Shown here: positions 25,339 to 33,780 of the stretch, piece after piece
How positions within the stretch are numbered: the first letter of the stretch is position 1
Layout of the letters: each line of letters starts with the position of its first letter
Origin: Paenibacillus alginolyticus DSM 5050 = NBRC 15375
GTDB taxonomy: Bacteria > Bacillota > Bacilli > Paenibacillales > NBRC-103111
Direction: 5' to 3'
Length of the DNA: 64,000 nt
Assembly: GCF_000422905.1 (NCBI RefSeq)
Contig: NZ_AUGY01000024.1
Coordinates: 27,734 to 91,733, forward strand
The notes under the pieces: model-generated
Told to the model about the DNA's origin: nothing
Database searches by the model: none
Seen by the model: the letters and a program-made list of their open reading frames with translations, nothing else
Position numbers and translations under genes: made by a program

Positions 25339-25467
25339 ATGCGATTCACCTACTGGCGTAACAACCCGAAAGACGATCCAAAATACTCATATAAACCACC
25401 ACTTGTAAGCCGTTCTGTATCGTTTAGGATATTGCGGACGAGAATCCTCCCCATTTTAATGGGGTAG
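25339..25467 (+). CDS. Short basic ORF truncated by the TnpB element
   Basis: GGGGGAAG precedes ATG 25339. The peptide starts MRFTYWRNNPKDDPKYSYKPP, and the frame then runs into the left end of the TnpB element (about 25430), ending at 25467. It probably was longer before the insertion; the continuation after the element is not visible. Confidence 0.35.
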   Translation: MRFTYWRNNPKDDPKYSYKPPLVSRSVSFRILRTRILPILMG

Positions 25468-25644
25468 ATGAAAGTTCGCTTTGCCCGAATTCCCCTGTGG
25501 GATGACAAGGCAAAATCAAGGTTATTCTTACAATACTTTCCCTCTCTCGTTCACACGAGAACATTTGTTTGGTATAATAGAATCAGATATGAATCGAATT
25601 TATAAATATTTGATTTTTAAAAGAAATGAAGAAGGAGGCGGCTC

Positions 25645-26730
25645 ATGCAACGAACTTATAAATTCCGTTTGTATCCAACCAAAGAAGAGCAAGAGAACAT
25701 TCATTTCGTACTGGAATGTTGTCGCCTCCTCTATAATCGTTTGCTCGCAGAACGAATAGCTGCCTATAAGCAAAGCGGACGGAGTTTAACTTACTATGAG
25801 CAAAAAGCAACGCTTCCAGAGCGAAAGCTATATATACCAGCACTCAAAAACGTCCACTCCCAAGTCCTTCAAAATGTCGTAGAACGGTTGGATAAGGCGT
25901 ATCAAGCCTTTTTCCGTCGCGTCAAAAACGCCGAGAAAGCGGGCTATCCGAGATTCAAGCCTGAAAGTCAGTACAACTCCTTTACATACCCTCAAAGTGG
26001 TTTTTCTATAGAGGGAAAGCAGCTTCTGCTTTCAAAGATCGGTGATGTGCGTATTCGACTTCATCGGCAACCGCAAGGAAGGATCAAGACATGTACAATC
26101 ATCGTTAAGAATGACAACTACTACGCTTGTTTTTCCTGTGAAGTCGAGAGTCAGCGGCTTCCGGTATCAGAAAAACAGATCGGCATTGACCTTGGCGTAT
26201 CGCAGCTCGCCGTAACATCAGACGGTGATCGGATAGAATCACCGAAATTTCTTCGTAAAAGCGAAGATAAACTGAAACGAAAACAGCGTGCCGTTTCGAA
26301 GAAAAAGCACGGTTCAAACCGTAGACGTAAAGCTGTACGCGAGCTAGCCAAACTTCATGAGAAAGTAGCGAATCAACGTAGGGATTATGCTCATAAAGAG
26401 TCGCGAAAGCTAGTAAATGAATATGGACTCATCGCCTTTGAGGACCTGAACATACAAAGGATGGTCAAGAACCATCGCCTTGCAAAAAGTATTGTTGATG
26501 CAGGATGGAGTGGACTTGTTCAATTCGTGACGTACAAGGCTGAAAGCGCTGGTCGTCAGGTTGTGCAAGTGAATCCATACAACACATCACAACAATGCTC
26601 TAACTGCGGAGAAATCGTCAAAAAATCACTCGCTGTTCGTGTCCATCAATGTTCTTGCGGATACGTTGCAGATCGAGACGAAAATGCAGCCATTAACATC
26701 TTGAAACTAGCTTTGCAAAACGTATCGTAG
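25645..26730 (+). CDS. tnpB: RNA-guided endonuclease TnpB (first copy)
   Basis: 361 residues; GGAGGCGG precedes the ATG. RuvC-like active-site residues are all present: IGIDLGVSQLAVT (Asp), LIAFEDLNI (Glu) and DRDENAAINI (Asp). A C-terminal four-cysteine zinc ribbon (CSNCGE...CSCG) is also present. TnpB uses an RNA made from the element's own right end as a guide, cutting DNA to favour retention of the transposon. The protein looks intact. Codon use is similar to its surroundings. Confidence 0.95.
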   Translation: MQRTYKFRLYPTKEEQENIHFVLECCRLLYNRLLAERIAAYKQSGRSLTYYEQKATLPERKLYIPALKNVHSQVLQNVVERLDKAYQAFFRRVKNAEKAGYPRFKPESQYNSFTYPQSGFSIEGKQLLLSKIGDVRIRLHRQPQGRIKTCTIIVKNDNYYACFSCEVESQRLPVSEKQIGIDLGVSQLAVTSDGDRIESPKFLRKSEDKLKRKQRAVSKKKHGSNRRRKAVRELAKLHEKVANQRRDYAHKESRKLVNEYGLIAFEDLNIQRMVKNHRLAKSIVDAGWSGLVQFVTYKAESAGRQVVQVNPYNTSQQCSNCGEIVKKSLAVRVHQCSCGYVADRDENAAINILKLALQNVS

Positions 26731-26829
26731 CATATTTCAATCAGGCCAGGAACTGGCCTTCAAGGAGGGACGAGGTTACGAGTCCCGATGATTTGAGAAG
26801 CTCGTCAATTCATAGACGAGAGGTTCACT
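26731..26829 (+). ncRNA. Right end / probable omega (guide) RNA scaffold of the first TnpB element
   Basis: Structured, GC-rich sequence directly after the tnpB stop (GGCCAGGAACTGGCC stem, then CTCGTC/GACGAG stem) runs to the element end at about 26829. In this family the guide RNA covers the tnpB 3' end and this region. Confidence 0.6.
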
Positions 26830-27478
26830 ACCCTTGAAGGTTGTTGATGATGCGTTGGATCACCTTTGCGTCATTACCGGCTCTCAGTTGTGTAATAAAA
26901 TCCATAGTCAGGATTGAAATGAGTTCTTCAAGGGTCATATGGAACCCCGGCTCAATCAATGATAGGTCCATTAAGAACCCTTCGCCTCGGAACGCAACAT
27001 GCCGGGCAATCTCCATCTGAAGAAAACCCCATTTTACCTTTTTGGCAACTACCTGTTCAGATAGCGTCCAATGATTAGGCGCATTATTTACAAACTCCTC
27101 CACTTTTACAGCTGGGCGAAAATATTTTTCCCGCTTCTCTGCCAGTTTGGTTGCGAGTTGCTTTTGATTGACTCCTCTCACGACGGTTGCCAGGAAGTCT
27201 TGATAAAGGATCGCGATGAGCTCGTCCACACCTAAGCTTACTTCGTCACCGGCCATTTCCATAATATCCCCCACAAACATTTCTGCTCGCACATAATCGT
27301 GGTGAGGTAGACGAACGCGAAGATCCACTTTGGCAATTTTCTTATTTGGTGACGATCCGCGTAAGGAATCAAATAGTGTGCTGAGAATACCCTTGCGAGG
27401 TGAGGATAATTCTTGGATCCGCCCGGAGACTAGATTGAGTTTGCTTAGTTCCCTCACATGGCACCACTCCTCTGACAC
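26828..27478 (-). CDS. Hypothetical protein of a probable mobilisation module
   Basis: 216 residues, overlapping the upstream gene by 25 bp. It contains KIAKVDLRVRLPHHDYVRAEMFVGDIMEMAGDEVSLGVDELIAILYQDFLATV and a second similar stretch FHMTLEELISILTMDFITQLR, which suggests an internal duplication (DELIAILYQDFL versus EELISILTMDFI). No family recognised. The TnpB element inserted right at its 3' end without obviously truncating it. Confidence 0.6.
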   Translation of the reverse strand: MSEEWCHVRELSKLNLVSGRIQELSSPRKGILSTLFDSLRGSSPNKKIAKVDLRVRLPHHDYVRAEMFVGDIMEMAGDEVSLGVDELIAILYQDFLATVVRGVNQKQLATKLAEKREKYFRPAVKVEEFVNNAPNHWTLSEQVVAKKVKWGFLQMEIARHVAFRGEGFLMDLSLIEPGFHMTLEELISILTMDFITQLRAGNDAKVIQRIINNLQG

Positions 27479-27930
27479 AATATGTGCATAACCAGGCGAG
27501 TTGCAGCTTCTCTCTCTGATACATCATGTACTACCGCTAATTCAAATAATTTTTGATAGTCCTGCTGCTTCAGCTTTACATGGACAAAGAGTTTTGTGTT
27601 GCTGTATTGATATTCCGGAAGGGAAGCGCAGTTAGATAAGGCTGCTAACAACATGTTAGTTGCATATTTCGTTGGCGTCGATTTCAATTCTTTGGCCATA
27701 AGCCGGATCAGGGCTTTTTGGTTTGGTGTAACACAGATCCGAATATCTTGTTTCTTATCACTGCGACTTTTTTTTTGACTCGTTGGCGCTGGAATTTCCA
27801 CTGGGGGGTCAAGCTTCACGTTGGGATTAGCCAAGATTGGTGTGACCGGTTTTACCAGTGTGGGTTCTGTAAAGATCGCTTTAACCGGTTTTACCGGAGC
27901 GGGTTCAGTAAAGATTGGGTTAATGCTCAT
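27454..27930 (-). CDS. Probable ribbon-helix-helix/MobC-like DNA-binding protein
   Basis: 158 residues. The N-terminus has a Pro/Val repeat (PIFTEPAPVKPVKAIFTEP then TLVKPVTPI). After a basic KKSRSDKK it reads IRICVTPNQKALIRLMAKELKSTPTKYATNMLLAAL, the strand-helix-helix pattern of relaxosome accessory (MobC-like) or ParG-like proteins. A second similar block, LFVHVKLKQQDYQKLFELAVVHDVSEREAATRLVMHIL, hints at two such units. GGAGAGAG precedes the ATG. Relaxosome role is inference from fold and from the nearby coupling ATPase. Confidence 0.55.
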   Translation of the reverse strand: MSINPIFTEPAPVKPVKAIFTEPTLVKPVTPILANPNVKLDPPVEIPAPTSQKKSRSDKKQDIRICVTPNQKALIRLMAKELKSTPTKYATNMLLAALSNCASLPEYQYSNTKLFVHVKLKQQDYQKLFELAVVHDVSEREAATRLVMHILCQRSGAM

Positions 27931-28113
27931 TACACTCTCTCCTCCCCTATTATAAAAAGTGCCCCTTCGCCTCCACTAGCTCAGGACCACATGTCCGTTT
28001 GTCCCTTCGACCATCTTAGTAGACAAGTTATGAGAGGGAGCTTGAAAATATGCTTAAAATTCTATGAAGGTGGCAATAATAGGTTTATAGAATGACGAGG
28101 GAGGATTAAAATT

Positions 28114-28224
28114 ATGGCGAAGTCTTCTTTAATCACAAAGGAACAGGCGAAAGTGTTCGCTGAGCTGGCGAAAAAATCTGCCCAAGCTACAGGACTTCGG
28201 ATGAAGCCGAAGAAAGCGAAGTAA
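28114..28224 (+). CDS. 36-residue basic peptide
   Basis: GGGAGG lies 9 nt before ATG 28114. The peptide begins MAKSSLITKEQAKVFAELAK and ends in a lysine-rich LRMKPKKAK. It is amphipathic and highly basic, perhaps nucleic-acid binding. It lies alone on the plus strand between divergent genes. Real expression is likely from the ribosome site, but the function is unknown. Confidence 0.5.
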   Translation: MAKSSLITKEQAKVFAELAKKSAQATGLRMKPKKAK

Positions 28225-28323
28225 TAGGTTAGTTATACGGGCAATCGTTCATATCATAGAACGGGAGGCATCCCTTGGCGTATATACCTCAACATATATT
28301 CTCAACTGGCGTTCGATGAGCGC

Positions 28324-28362
28324 AAAAAAAGACGGTGCCATGAACGAATTCATGGCGCCGTC
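28324..28362 (-). terminator. Terminator after the winged-helix gene at 28370
   Basis: GACGGYGCCATGAA stem (28331-28344 with 28349-28362) and T7 on the minus strand. Confidence 0.85.
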
Positions 28363-28369
28363 TTCGTAT

Positions 28370-29800
28370 TCAAACTTTTTGGTGGAGTCCGTAGGTTAGT
28401 GGATTTATAACCGATTCGCTTTTCATGAGTTTGAGCGTTTCATCATACCACGCTTCCTGCTCTGTGCCGTACCATAGTGACCTAGATAACACGGTCCTCT
28501 CCTCATCTGTACAATCATCGATTTGTTTTGGAACTCCGACGGGAGAGCCGTACTTGAAATAAAAGACCGGCACGATCTCCTTTACCCTCTTTAACTCATC
28601 CGGAAATTGGGACCACTTCCTCAGAAAGTCCAGTACCCGGCAAATACCCTGTGTTTCATACCCATCAAATTTTTGGAACAGATATAGTTGGACTCTATTA
28701 GGGTTGTTCTCTGTGATCACAAACTGTGGAGCCCATCCAAGCAGATCATGACATGCCAGCTGTAAAGCTGTGAACGGGTCCTGATCGTGCTCATGGTTTC
28801 TGGCCGTCCCCATATGTACCGTACCCAAGAAGCCCATGTCCGGTTTTGCCGCGCCTTCTATCCGCTGCTTGACCTTTAAGAGCATCCCGCTTCTCTCCGT
28901 AAAGGAAGAAAGGGTCTGAAACAAATTATCCGCATTACAAACGAGCATATTCATGAATGGACTGTAATTCATCAGGTTCGATTGATATGCATTGAAAAAG
29001 GAGTTCCACCTTCTGCCGATCTTCGTTGATGCAGTGGTGAATACCATGATAATTGGAGGCTTGGCTGCTTTGGTCGCAGTTGCGTGGGCCAAGAACCCCC
29101 TGTAGTTCTCAAACTTTAGTGACAAGTCATTTGAAAACTCGGTAGCGCGGTCAATTTCGATCCAAGCATGGAAGCCTGGCGTCGGATTCTTCTTCTCTTG
29201 GCGGAACCCGTGTATCTTCATTTCACCGTCTGGTCTGAATTTTATCGCATCGCCATTTTCGAGCGAATACGTGCGAGCAGCATATACGTTGTCAACATAG
29301 TCAATTTCATTCATGAACGAGAATTGCGGACTCAAGAATTGCATTCTGATGTAAAAATTAACGGAGTCCAAATGATGTTCGATCCGCTTTGGAAAGTCGA
29401 AAAAGTCTATCGAAAGATCGCCGAAGTCATCGTTCCAACCGGATCCGAAATGGGAAGGGTCAATATCCAGAAGATCCTTTACAACGTTAAACTTCTCGAT
29501 ATCCAAAGTGAAAACTGATAAAGCAGATCTGCCGGCCATAACTTTATAATGCTGCGAACGAACAAATCTAAACTCCTCGAAACGAAGTAGCTCCTTACGA
29601 ACCCTTGAATACTTCGATTGGTAATTCTTTCTCCAACTAGGATTGTTTTTCGGGTTAATCGGAAATGAATCTGTCACCAGCTCTGGGAAAATAAGAAACA
29701 GAATCTGCTCAGTTGTCAGAAGCCGAAACTTATATAGATTCCGGAGGATAGCCCCCTCTATTTTGTTAAGCTCAAAATTACCGTCCAGATATAATCGCAT
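28370..29800 (-). CDS. Replication-relaxation-like winged-helix protein
   Basis: 476 residues from ATG 29800, with GGGAGG 7 nt upstream. The N-terminus reads LNKIEGAILRNLYKFRLLTTEQILFLIFPEL and later SRVRKELLRFEEFRFVRSQHYK, a winged helix like the replication-relaxation family; a long alpha/beta C-terminal region follows (HAWIEIDRATEFSNDLSLKFENYRGFL resembles a nuclease-like fold but I cannot assign it). It shares its general plan with the protein at 17558-18724. Such genes accompany plasmid transfer or replication functions. The upstream region holds the TTGTCATG repeats. Confidence 0.6.
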   Translation of the reverse strand: MRLYLDGNFELNKIEGAILRNLYKFRLLTTEQILFLIFPELVTDSFPINPKNNPSWRKNYQSKYSRVRKELLRFEEFRFVRSQHYKVMAGRSALSVFTLDIEKFNVVKDLLDIDPSHFGSGWNDDFGDLSIDFFDFPKRIEHHLDSVNFYIRMQFLSPQFSFMNEIDYVDNVYAARTYSLENGDAIKFRPDGEMKIHGFRQEKKNPTPGFHAWIEIDRATEFSNDLSLKFENYRGFLAHATATKAAKPPIIMVFTTASTKIGRRWNSFFNAYQSNLMNYSPFMNMLVCNADNLFQTLSSFTERSGMLLKVKQRIEGAAKPDMGFLGTVHMGTARNHEHDQDPFTALQLACHDLLGWAPQFVITENNPNRVQLYLFQKFDGYETQGICRVLDFLRKWSQFPDELKRVKEIVPVFYFKYGSPVGVPKQIDDCTDEERTVLSRSLWYGTEQEAWYDETLKLMKSESVINPLTYGLHQKV

Positions 29801-29880
29801 TTTCAACCCTCCCGAATTCAAGTCTATGGGCATACAAACTAACTCAGGTTTGAAAAATCAGCACTGTGTTGTCGCCCTCG

Positions 29881-30080
29881 TTGTCATTTACGTTATCACG
29901 ACGAAACCCTTGGTGTATATGGTCTTTATGTACCTATAGAAAACATGACAACCAGATAGACTATAAACATGACTAATGGAATGAATATGTATTTCTCTCT
30001 GTTGTCATGGGTATTGTTCAACTCCATTGTCATGCCTACAATCAAGGTTATAGTGTGAGTGTTGTCATGATTATTGTGAC
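29881..30080. repeat. TTGTCATG repeats (operator or iteron cluster)
   Basis: TTGTCATG occurs at 30002-30009, 30027-30034 and 30062-30069. TTGTCAT is at 29881, CATGACAA (inverted) at 29944-29951, CATGAC at 29969, and a degenerate ATTGTGACA near 30073. Six or seven sites in 200 bp, in both orientations, lie directly upstream of the 28370-29800 gene. They look like binding sites for a plasmid regulator. The 83-codon plus-strand frame through them is not believed. Confidence 0.6.
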
Positions 30081-30116
30081 AGCGATTATTCACATTCAGA
30101 GAAATTACATAACATA

Positions 30117-30345
30117 CGCACGGAAAGCATCTGCAACACCAAACTACGATCCATGGGACTATCTACCCCCGCTTCTGCTTGGTTTTGCTAAGCTTACGAA
30201 TAACAAAAATATTCAACGAATACACGAAGATTCCATAAAATCTAATCAAAAATTATAAAATTTCATAAAAACAAAATAGGTGTTACACAATTCGTAGCCA
30301 ATATTAGCTAATGCCCCTTCCCTTTGAAGTCCAGATGCTCCTCGA
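30117..30345 (+). repeat. Long direct repeat R1 (origin/partition region)
   Basis: R1 shares with R2 (32737-32930) and R3 (33448-33650) a core running from CAAAAATATTCAACGAATAC through several AT-rich TCATAAAA-like units to ACACAATTCG. The flanks also match (GCATCTGCAACACCA, AATGCCCCTTCCCTTTGAAG). The repeats are diverged by small indels. Confidence 0.8.
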
Positions 30346-30755
30346 CCTCACGGTAAATGGTAGCGTGAAGAAATAATGGTAGTGATCCTGCGCACCATGC
30401 TCCAAGAAGGGACTGAAACTAGTGGCGAGCCACGAACAGAATTTCGTCCGATTCGATACGTCCCTAACGGAAGTTAAAATGACGACTCCTAACGCAAACC
30501 AACAGTAATGCCGAGGACTAACCTCACGATATGGAACGAGAGGGAAAATTTTTATTGCATCGATTCTATTCGATTCAATTTGTAAGTTAACTGCATCAAT
30601 ATAATCAGCTACTGCATCAGTAACCAGAATCGTCTACTTGATAATCTAATTTTCTAGTCTGAATCGGTTTTACGGGTGCTCTACGGCTATCGACTGTTTT
30701 ATGAAGTTATTAAAAAGATATTGCAGAAATATTATCCAATAGAGTATGATTTGTG
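30346..30755. other. Non-coding region before tubR with GCATCA/GCATCG motifs
   Basis: No gene. Around 30553-30625 there are several TGCATC motifs, the same words as in the large palindromes near tubR and after tubZ, so this probably belongs to the centromere (tubC) and origin. Confidence 0.45.
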
Positions 30756-30801
30756 TATTGATGCAGTAGTTGAATCGAATCGATGCAATTATTGATTCAT
30801 A
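30756..30801. repeat. tubC-like palindromic site overlapping the tubR start region
   Basis: TATTGATGCAGTAGTTG and CAATTATTGATTCATA flank a central GAATCGAATCGATG. It is a diverged copy of the strong palindromes at 32522-32568 and 33200-33246. A site here would allow TubR to repress its own operon. Confidence 0.6.
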
Positions 30802-30829
30802 TTTAGTTAAAGGAAAGGAGGCGGGAATC

Positions 30830-31147
30830 ATTTTATCAAGAGAGCAGATTCTATCAATTCTTGCTGACCGTCTTGGACATGGAAAATGGGCTCTCGCAAT
30901 CCTAAAGAAGGAAAACAGGCCCTTGAATAAAGAATTACTCGGTGAACTCGTTAATGAGGCATATCAGCAACAAACGCAAAGTCAAAAGAAGCTTCTTGGA
31001 TCTAGACATATGCTTGATGAGATGGCTGCTAAACTAGAAGGGGCTGGCCTCGTGGATGTTTCCGAGATGGGACGAGCCCGGATGTACAAATTATCGCTAC
31101 TTGGAGATGAAGTCATCCTTCACATTCAAAGTCAAAGAGGAGCATAA
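30830..31147 (+). CDS. tubR: TubR-like centromere-binding protein
   Basis: The winged-helix product of about 105 residues (ILSREQILSILADRLGHGKWALAIL...EMAAKLEGAGLVDVSEMGRARMYKLSLLGDEVIL) directly precedes tubZ, as in Bacillus type III partition operons. AAGGAGG at 30815-30821 is placed for an ATT start at 30830, giving a length typical of TubR. The alternative TTG at 30770 lies inside the palindromic site and has no ribosome site. An AUU start would be rare but is what the sequence favours. TubR binds tubC and TubZ filaments pull the plasmid copies apart. Confidence 0.75.
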   Translation: MLSREQILSILADRLGHGKWALAILKKENRPLNKELLGELVNEAYQQQTQSQKKLLGSRHMLDEMAAKLEGAGLVDVSEMGRARMYKLSLLGDEVILHIQSQRGA

Positions 31148-31168
31148 AATCTAAAAGGCAGGTGCCAA

Positions 31169-32458
31169 ATGAGAAACGTATTAATGAGAAACGATTTAAG
31201 TCTAAGCTTGAAGTTTGGTTTTCTAGGTTTAGGAATGGGTGGCTGCTCAATAGCCTATGAGAGCGCCACTATTCGCACTCAAATCACCAATAATCATAAT
31301 CCTTATACAGCACTCTTAATCAATACCAATGAAATTGACCTGAGAAAGTTTAAAGAACATAGTAATGTCCGCAAGTTGCAACTAACTGGTTTTGAGAAAG
31401 GCGCTGGCCGAGATATTGCAATTGGTGAGGCAGCGTTCAAACAACATAGAGAGACAATCCAGAGAGAAGCAGTCGAATACTTTGCCGACCGAGATTTTGT
31501 GTGGGTCACAGGCGGTCTAGGCGGTGGAACTGGCACAGGAAGTATTCTCGAAGCTATCAGAATGCTTTACGCAAATGGATTCAAGGATCGTTGTGGTCTA
31601 ATGATCACTCTTCCTCGGGATAATGAAGGTTCAACCGTTATTGAAAATGCTCTTGATCGACTTCAAATGATTGCAAAAGCCATGAATAATCTAGGATGCA
31701 TTCTCGTTGTCGATAATCAGAAGCTCTATAATGACTTCATTAAAGAACAATCTCAAGCGAGTATCTCTGAATACCTTGATTACAGTAATAAATACATTGC
31801 AACAGCGCTCCATGAAATTAACGTGGTAACAGCAAGCTTCAATCCCATTGCCGGCTACCACTTTGATAGCTCAGAGCTGCTCAACACATTTAGAACACCT
31901 GGCCTTATCTCTATAAGTAAATTGGAATTCGCATCTAACTCAATCGATACCGCGAACCAATCTACTTTTTTACCGGACTTCAAGAGATCCATTGAACGCG
32001 GCACACTCTCTGATGGATATAACTTAGCTAAATCCTCCAGAATAGCTGTAAGTATGGTTGCTCATCCTAACGCCGCAAAACGTATCTTCTCAATGTCGTT
32101 TATTAACTCCATAGAAACGACCATTGAAGGGTTATCCCCTATGGCAAAAGAGAAGCCAGTTGCTGCCTACGAAGATCCCAACGGTGTAGATCTTTCGATA
32201 TATACAATCGTAGCTGGCCTTGGCCTTCCGAATCGTGTGAATCAACTAGTGGACAAGGCAAAAGAAGCTCAAGAAAAGGCAGATGACGTCTTTGGCCAGG
32301 TAGACAGTACCCTATCAGCTCTAAGTGGTTTCACAAGAAAGAAGCCATTCGAACAGTCTCCCTCTACTTCAGACGACCCATTCGCGGCAAGCTCGGAAGT
32401 TGCAAGCACTAAACAAAGTAATGACGGCGACGTTGATCCGTTCTCTATACTAAAGTAA
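31169..32458 (+). CDS. tubZ: TubZ tubulin/FtsZ-like partition GTPase
   Basis: 429 residues. The tubulin signature is present as GGLGGGTGTGS (about residue 116), with an N-terminal GLGMGGCSIAYE nucleotide-binding loop. The C-terminal tail is charged and flexible (KPFEQSPSTSDDPFAAS ... DPFSILK), where TubR binds in known systems. TubZ polymerises with GTP and treadmills, carrying TubR-tubC complexes; relatives are pXO1 RepX and pBtoxis TubZ. It is 21 bp after tubR. A strong terminator follows, then a tandem duplication that carries a fragment of its 3' end. Confidence 0.93.
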   Translation: MRNVLMRNDLSLSLKFGFLGLGMGGCSIAYESATIRTQITNNHNPYTALLINTNEIDLRKFKEHSNVRKLQLTGFEKGAGRDIAIGEAAFKQHRETIQREAVEYFADRDFVWVTGGLGGGTGTGSILEAIRMLYANGFKDRCGLMITLPRDNEGSTVIENALDRLQMIAKAMNNLGCILVVDNQKLYNDFIKEQSQASISEYLDYSNKYIATALHEINVVTASFNPIAGYHFDSSELLNTFRTPGLISISKLEFASNSIDTANQSTFLPDFKRSIERGTLSDGYNLAKSSRIAVSMVAHPNAAKRIFSMSFINSIETTIEGLSPMAKEKPVAAYEDPNGVDLSIYTIVAGLGLPNRVNQLVDKAKEAQEKADDVFGQVDSTLSALSGFTRKKPFEQSPSTSDDPFAASSEVASTKQSNDGDVDPFSILK

Positions 32459-32488
32459 GAGCAATAATGACATAGGTATCAGCTTCCC

Positions 32489-32522
32489 CTCCCCCTTCTA
32501 TTTCTGACAGGGGGAGTTTTTT
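32489..32522 (+). terminator. Terminator of tubRZ
   Basis: CTCCCCCT/AGGGGGAG stem followed by T6. A shortened copy (CCCCTGGGG plus T6) is found at 33184-33200 in the duplicated unit. Confidence 0.85.
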
Positions 32523-32568
32523 ATTGCATCAGTAATTGAAGCGAATCGATGCAGTTATTGATGCAATA
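32522..32568. repeat. Large palindrome, tubC-like copy A
   Basis: TATTGCATCAGTAATTG and CAGTTATTGATGCAATA are inverted around AAGCGAATCGATG. It lies immediately after tubZ. Confidence 0.75.
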
Positions 32569-32924
32569 CGATCACGTCAAAAAACGTCTCAGGAAGCTTA
32601 GAAAATCCGTCAGCGAATGCCAGTTGTTGGTGTTGACAATTTTATAATTCAATAAAACGTGTAGCAGCAAGCGGCCCGGGGAAGCACTACTGAAACGAGT
32701 TCACAGGGAACATGTTTCCGTACCGCTGCGCCGCTACTGCAAACTACGATCCACTGGGACTATCCCACCCCCGCTTCTGCCAGGTTGGTGCTACGCTTAC
32801 GAAAAGCAAAAATATTCAACGAATACACGAAGATTCCATAAAATCTAATCAAAAATCATAAAAATTCATAATAAACAAAATGGGTGTAACACAATTCGTA
32901 TCCAATATTAGCACCACGAACAAA
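32569..32924. repeat. Direct repeat R2 and spacer of the duplicated unit
   Basis: Contains GTCAGCGAATGCCAGTTGTTGG (repeated at 33288 with one change) and R2 proper from about 32737. No gene. A GCAAGCGGCCC word near 32667 recalls the conserved leader RNA core but the rest does not fit. Confidence 0.65.
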
Positions 32925-33160
32925 ATTCCGTCCCTTGGCCTTTCCGAATCGATTGAATCAGCTAGTGGAAAGAAAAAGAAGCTCAAGAAAAGGCAAGATG
33001 ACGTCTTTAGCCAGGTAGTCAATACTCTATCAGCTCTAAATGGTTTCACAAGAAAGAAGCCCACCGAACAGTCTTCCTCTACCTCAAGCTTGGAAGGTGC
33101 AAGCACTAAATAAAGTAATGACGACGGCGTAGATTTTTTCTCTATACTAAAAAGTAAGAA
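32925..33160 (+). pseudogene. Duplicated 3' fragment of tubZ
   Basis: The frame reads VFSQVVNTLSALNGFTRKKPTEQSSSTSSLEGASTK, close to the TubZ tail VFGQVDSTLSALSGFTRKKP...ASTK. The preceding bases match tubZ codons for LGLPNRVNQLVDKAKEAQEK with frameshifts. No start or GTPase domain is present. It is a by-product of the tandem duplication. Confidence 0.85.
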
Positions 33161-33199
33161 GAATAATTACATAGGTATATGCCTCCCCTGGGGATTTTT

Positions 33200-33246
33200 T
33201 ATTGCATCAATAATTGAAGCGAATCGATGCAATTATTGATGCAATA
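33200..33246. repeat. Large palindrome, tubC-like copy B
   Basis: TTGCATCAATAATTG and CAATTATTGATGCAA are a perfect 15-bp inverted repeat around AAGCGAATCGATG. It follows the pseudo-tubZ exactly as copy A follows tubZ. Confidence 0.8.
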
Positions 33247-33780
33247 AGATCACGTCAAAAAAACGGCTTAGGAAGCTTAAAAAATCCGTCAGCGAATGTC
33301 AGTTGTTGGTAGCCGGCATTCTGATCAGTAACGGCGCAGCCGGTACGGAATCAATGTTCCCTGCGAACTCTTTTCAGTGGTTACTGCCAACCGTATTTTT
33401 GAATTACAAAATCCTCAACTTTCGAATAAAGAGTTTTAGTCTAAAAGCAGCACGGAAAACATCTGCAACACCACAAAAATATTCAACGAATACACGAAGA
33501 TTCCAATAAAATCTAATAAAAAATCATAAAAATTCATAAAAAACAAAATGGGTGAAAACACAATTCGAGTCAATATTAGAGCTAATGCCCCTCTTCCCTT
33601 TGAAGTCTACCTTTAGTGGCTAGCCACGAACAGAATTCCATCCGCCTCGGTACGGTCGCTTAGCGCTGCTTCCTCTCCCCTTTCTCCCGGTCGGAGCCGG
33701 CATTCTGTTCAGTAGAGGCCAGTTGTTACTGAATCACCCTGTCATTCAAAGTACTCTTCCCAAAGCGCCCTCTCCCCTAT
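33247..33780. repeat. Direct repeat R3 and decayed surroundings
   Basis: R3 proper is about 33448-33650 and resembles R1 and R2. Short words (AGCCACGAACAGAATT, AGCCGG...) also recur from 30.4 kb. No supported gene. Confidence 0.6.

Larger units (their letters stand above)
25430..26829 (+). mobile_element. IS200/IS605-family (IS1341-like) element with TnpB only
   Basis: The left end has a CCCCATTTTAATGGGG hairpin (about 25449-25464). The right end after tnpB reads GAGGGACGAGGTTACGAGTCCC, a CTCGTC/GACGAG hairpin and GAGGTTCA, features of IS1341-type right ends. No TnpA transposase gene is present, so it can move only with help in trans. The exact ends are approximate. Confidence 0.7.

Noticed and set aside
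30007..30258. 83-codon plus-strand open frame before tubR
   Set aside because: It runs through the TTGTCATG repeats and repeat R1, has no ribosome site, and the same repeat elsewhere (R2, R3) is not open.
32641..32720. Third copy of the conserved leader RNA
   Set aside because: Only the short word AAGCGGCCC matches; the flanking stem and ACCGTTG are missing, and no gene or terminator follows.
29881..33650. Repeats as a CRISPR array
   Set aside because: Repeat units are diverged, unevenly spaced, and there are no cas genes; they fit a partition/origin region.
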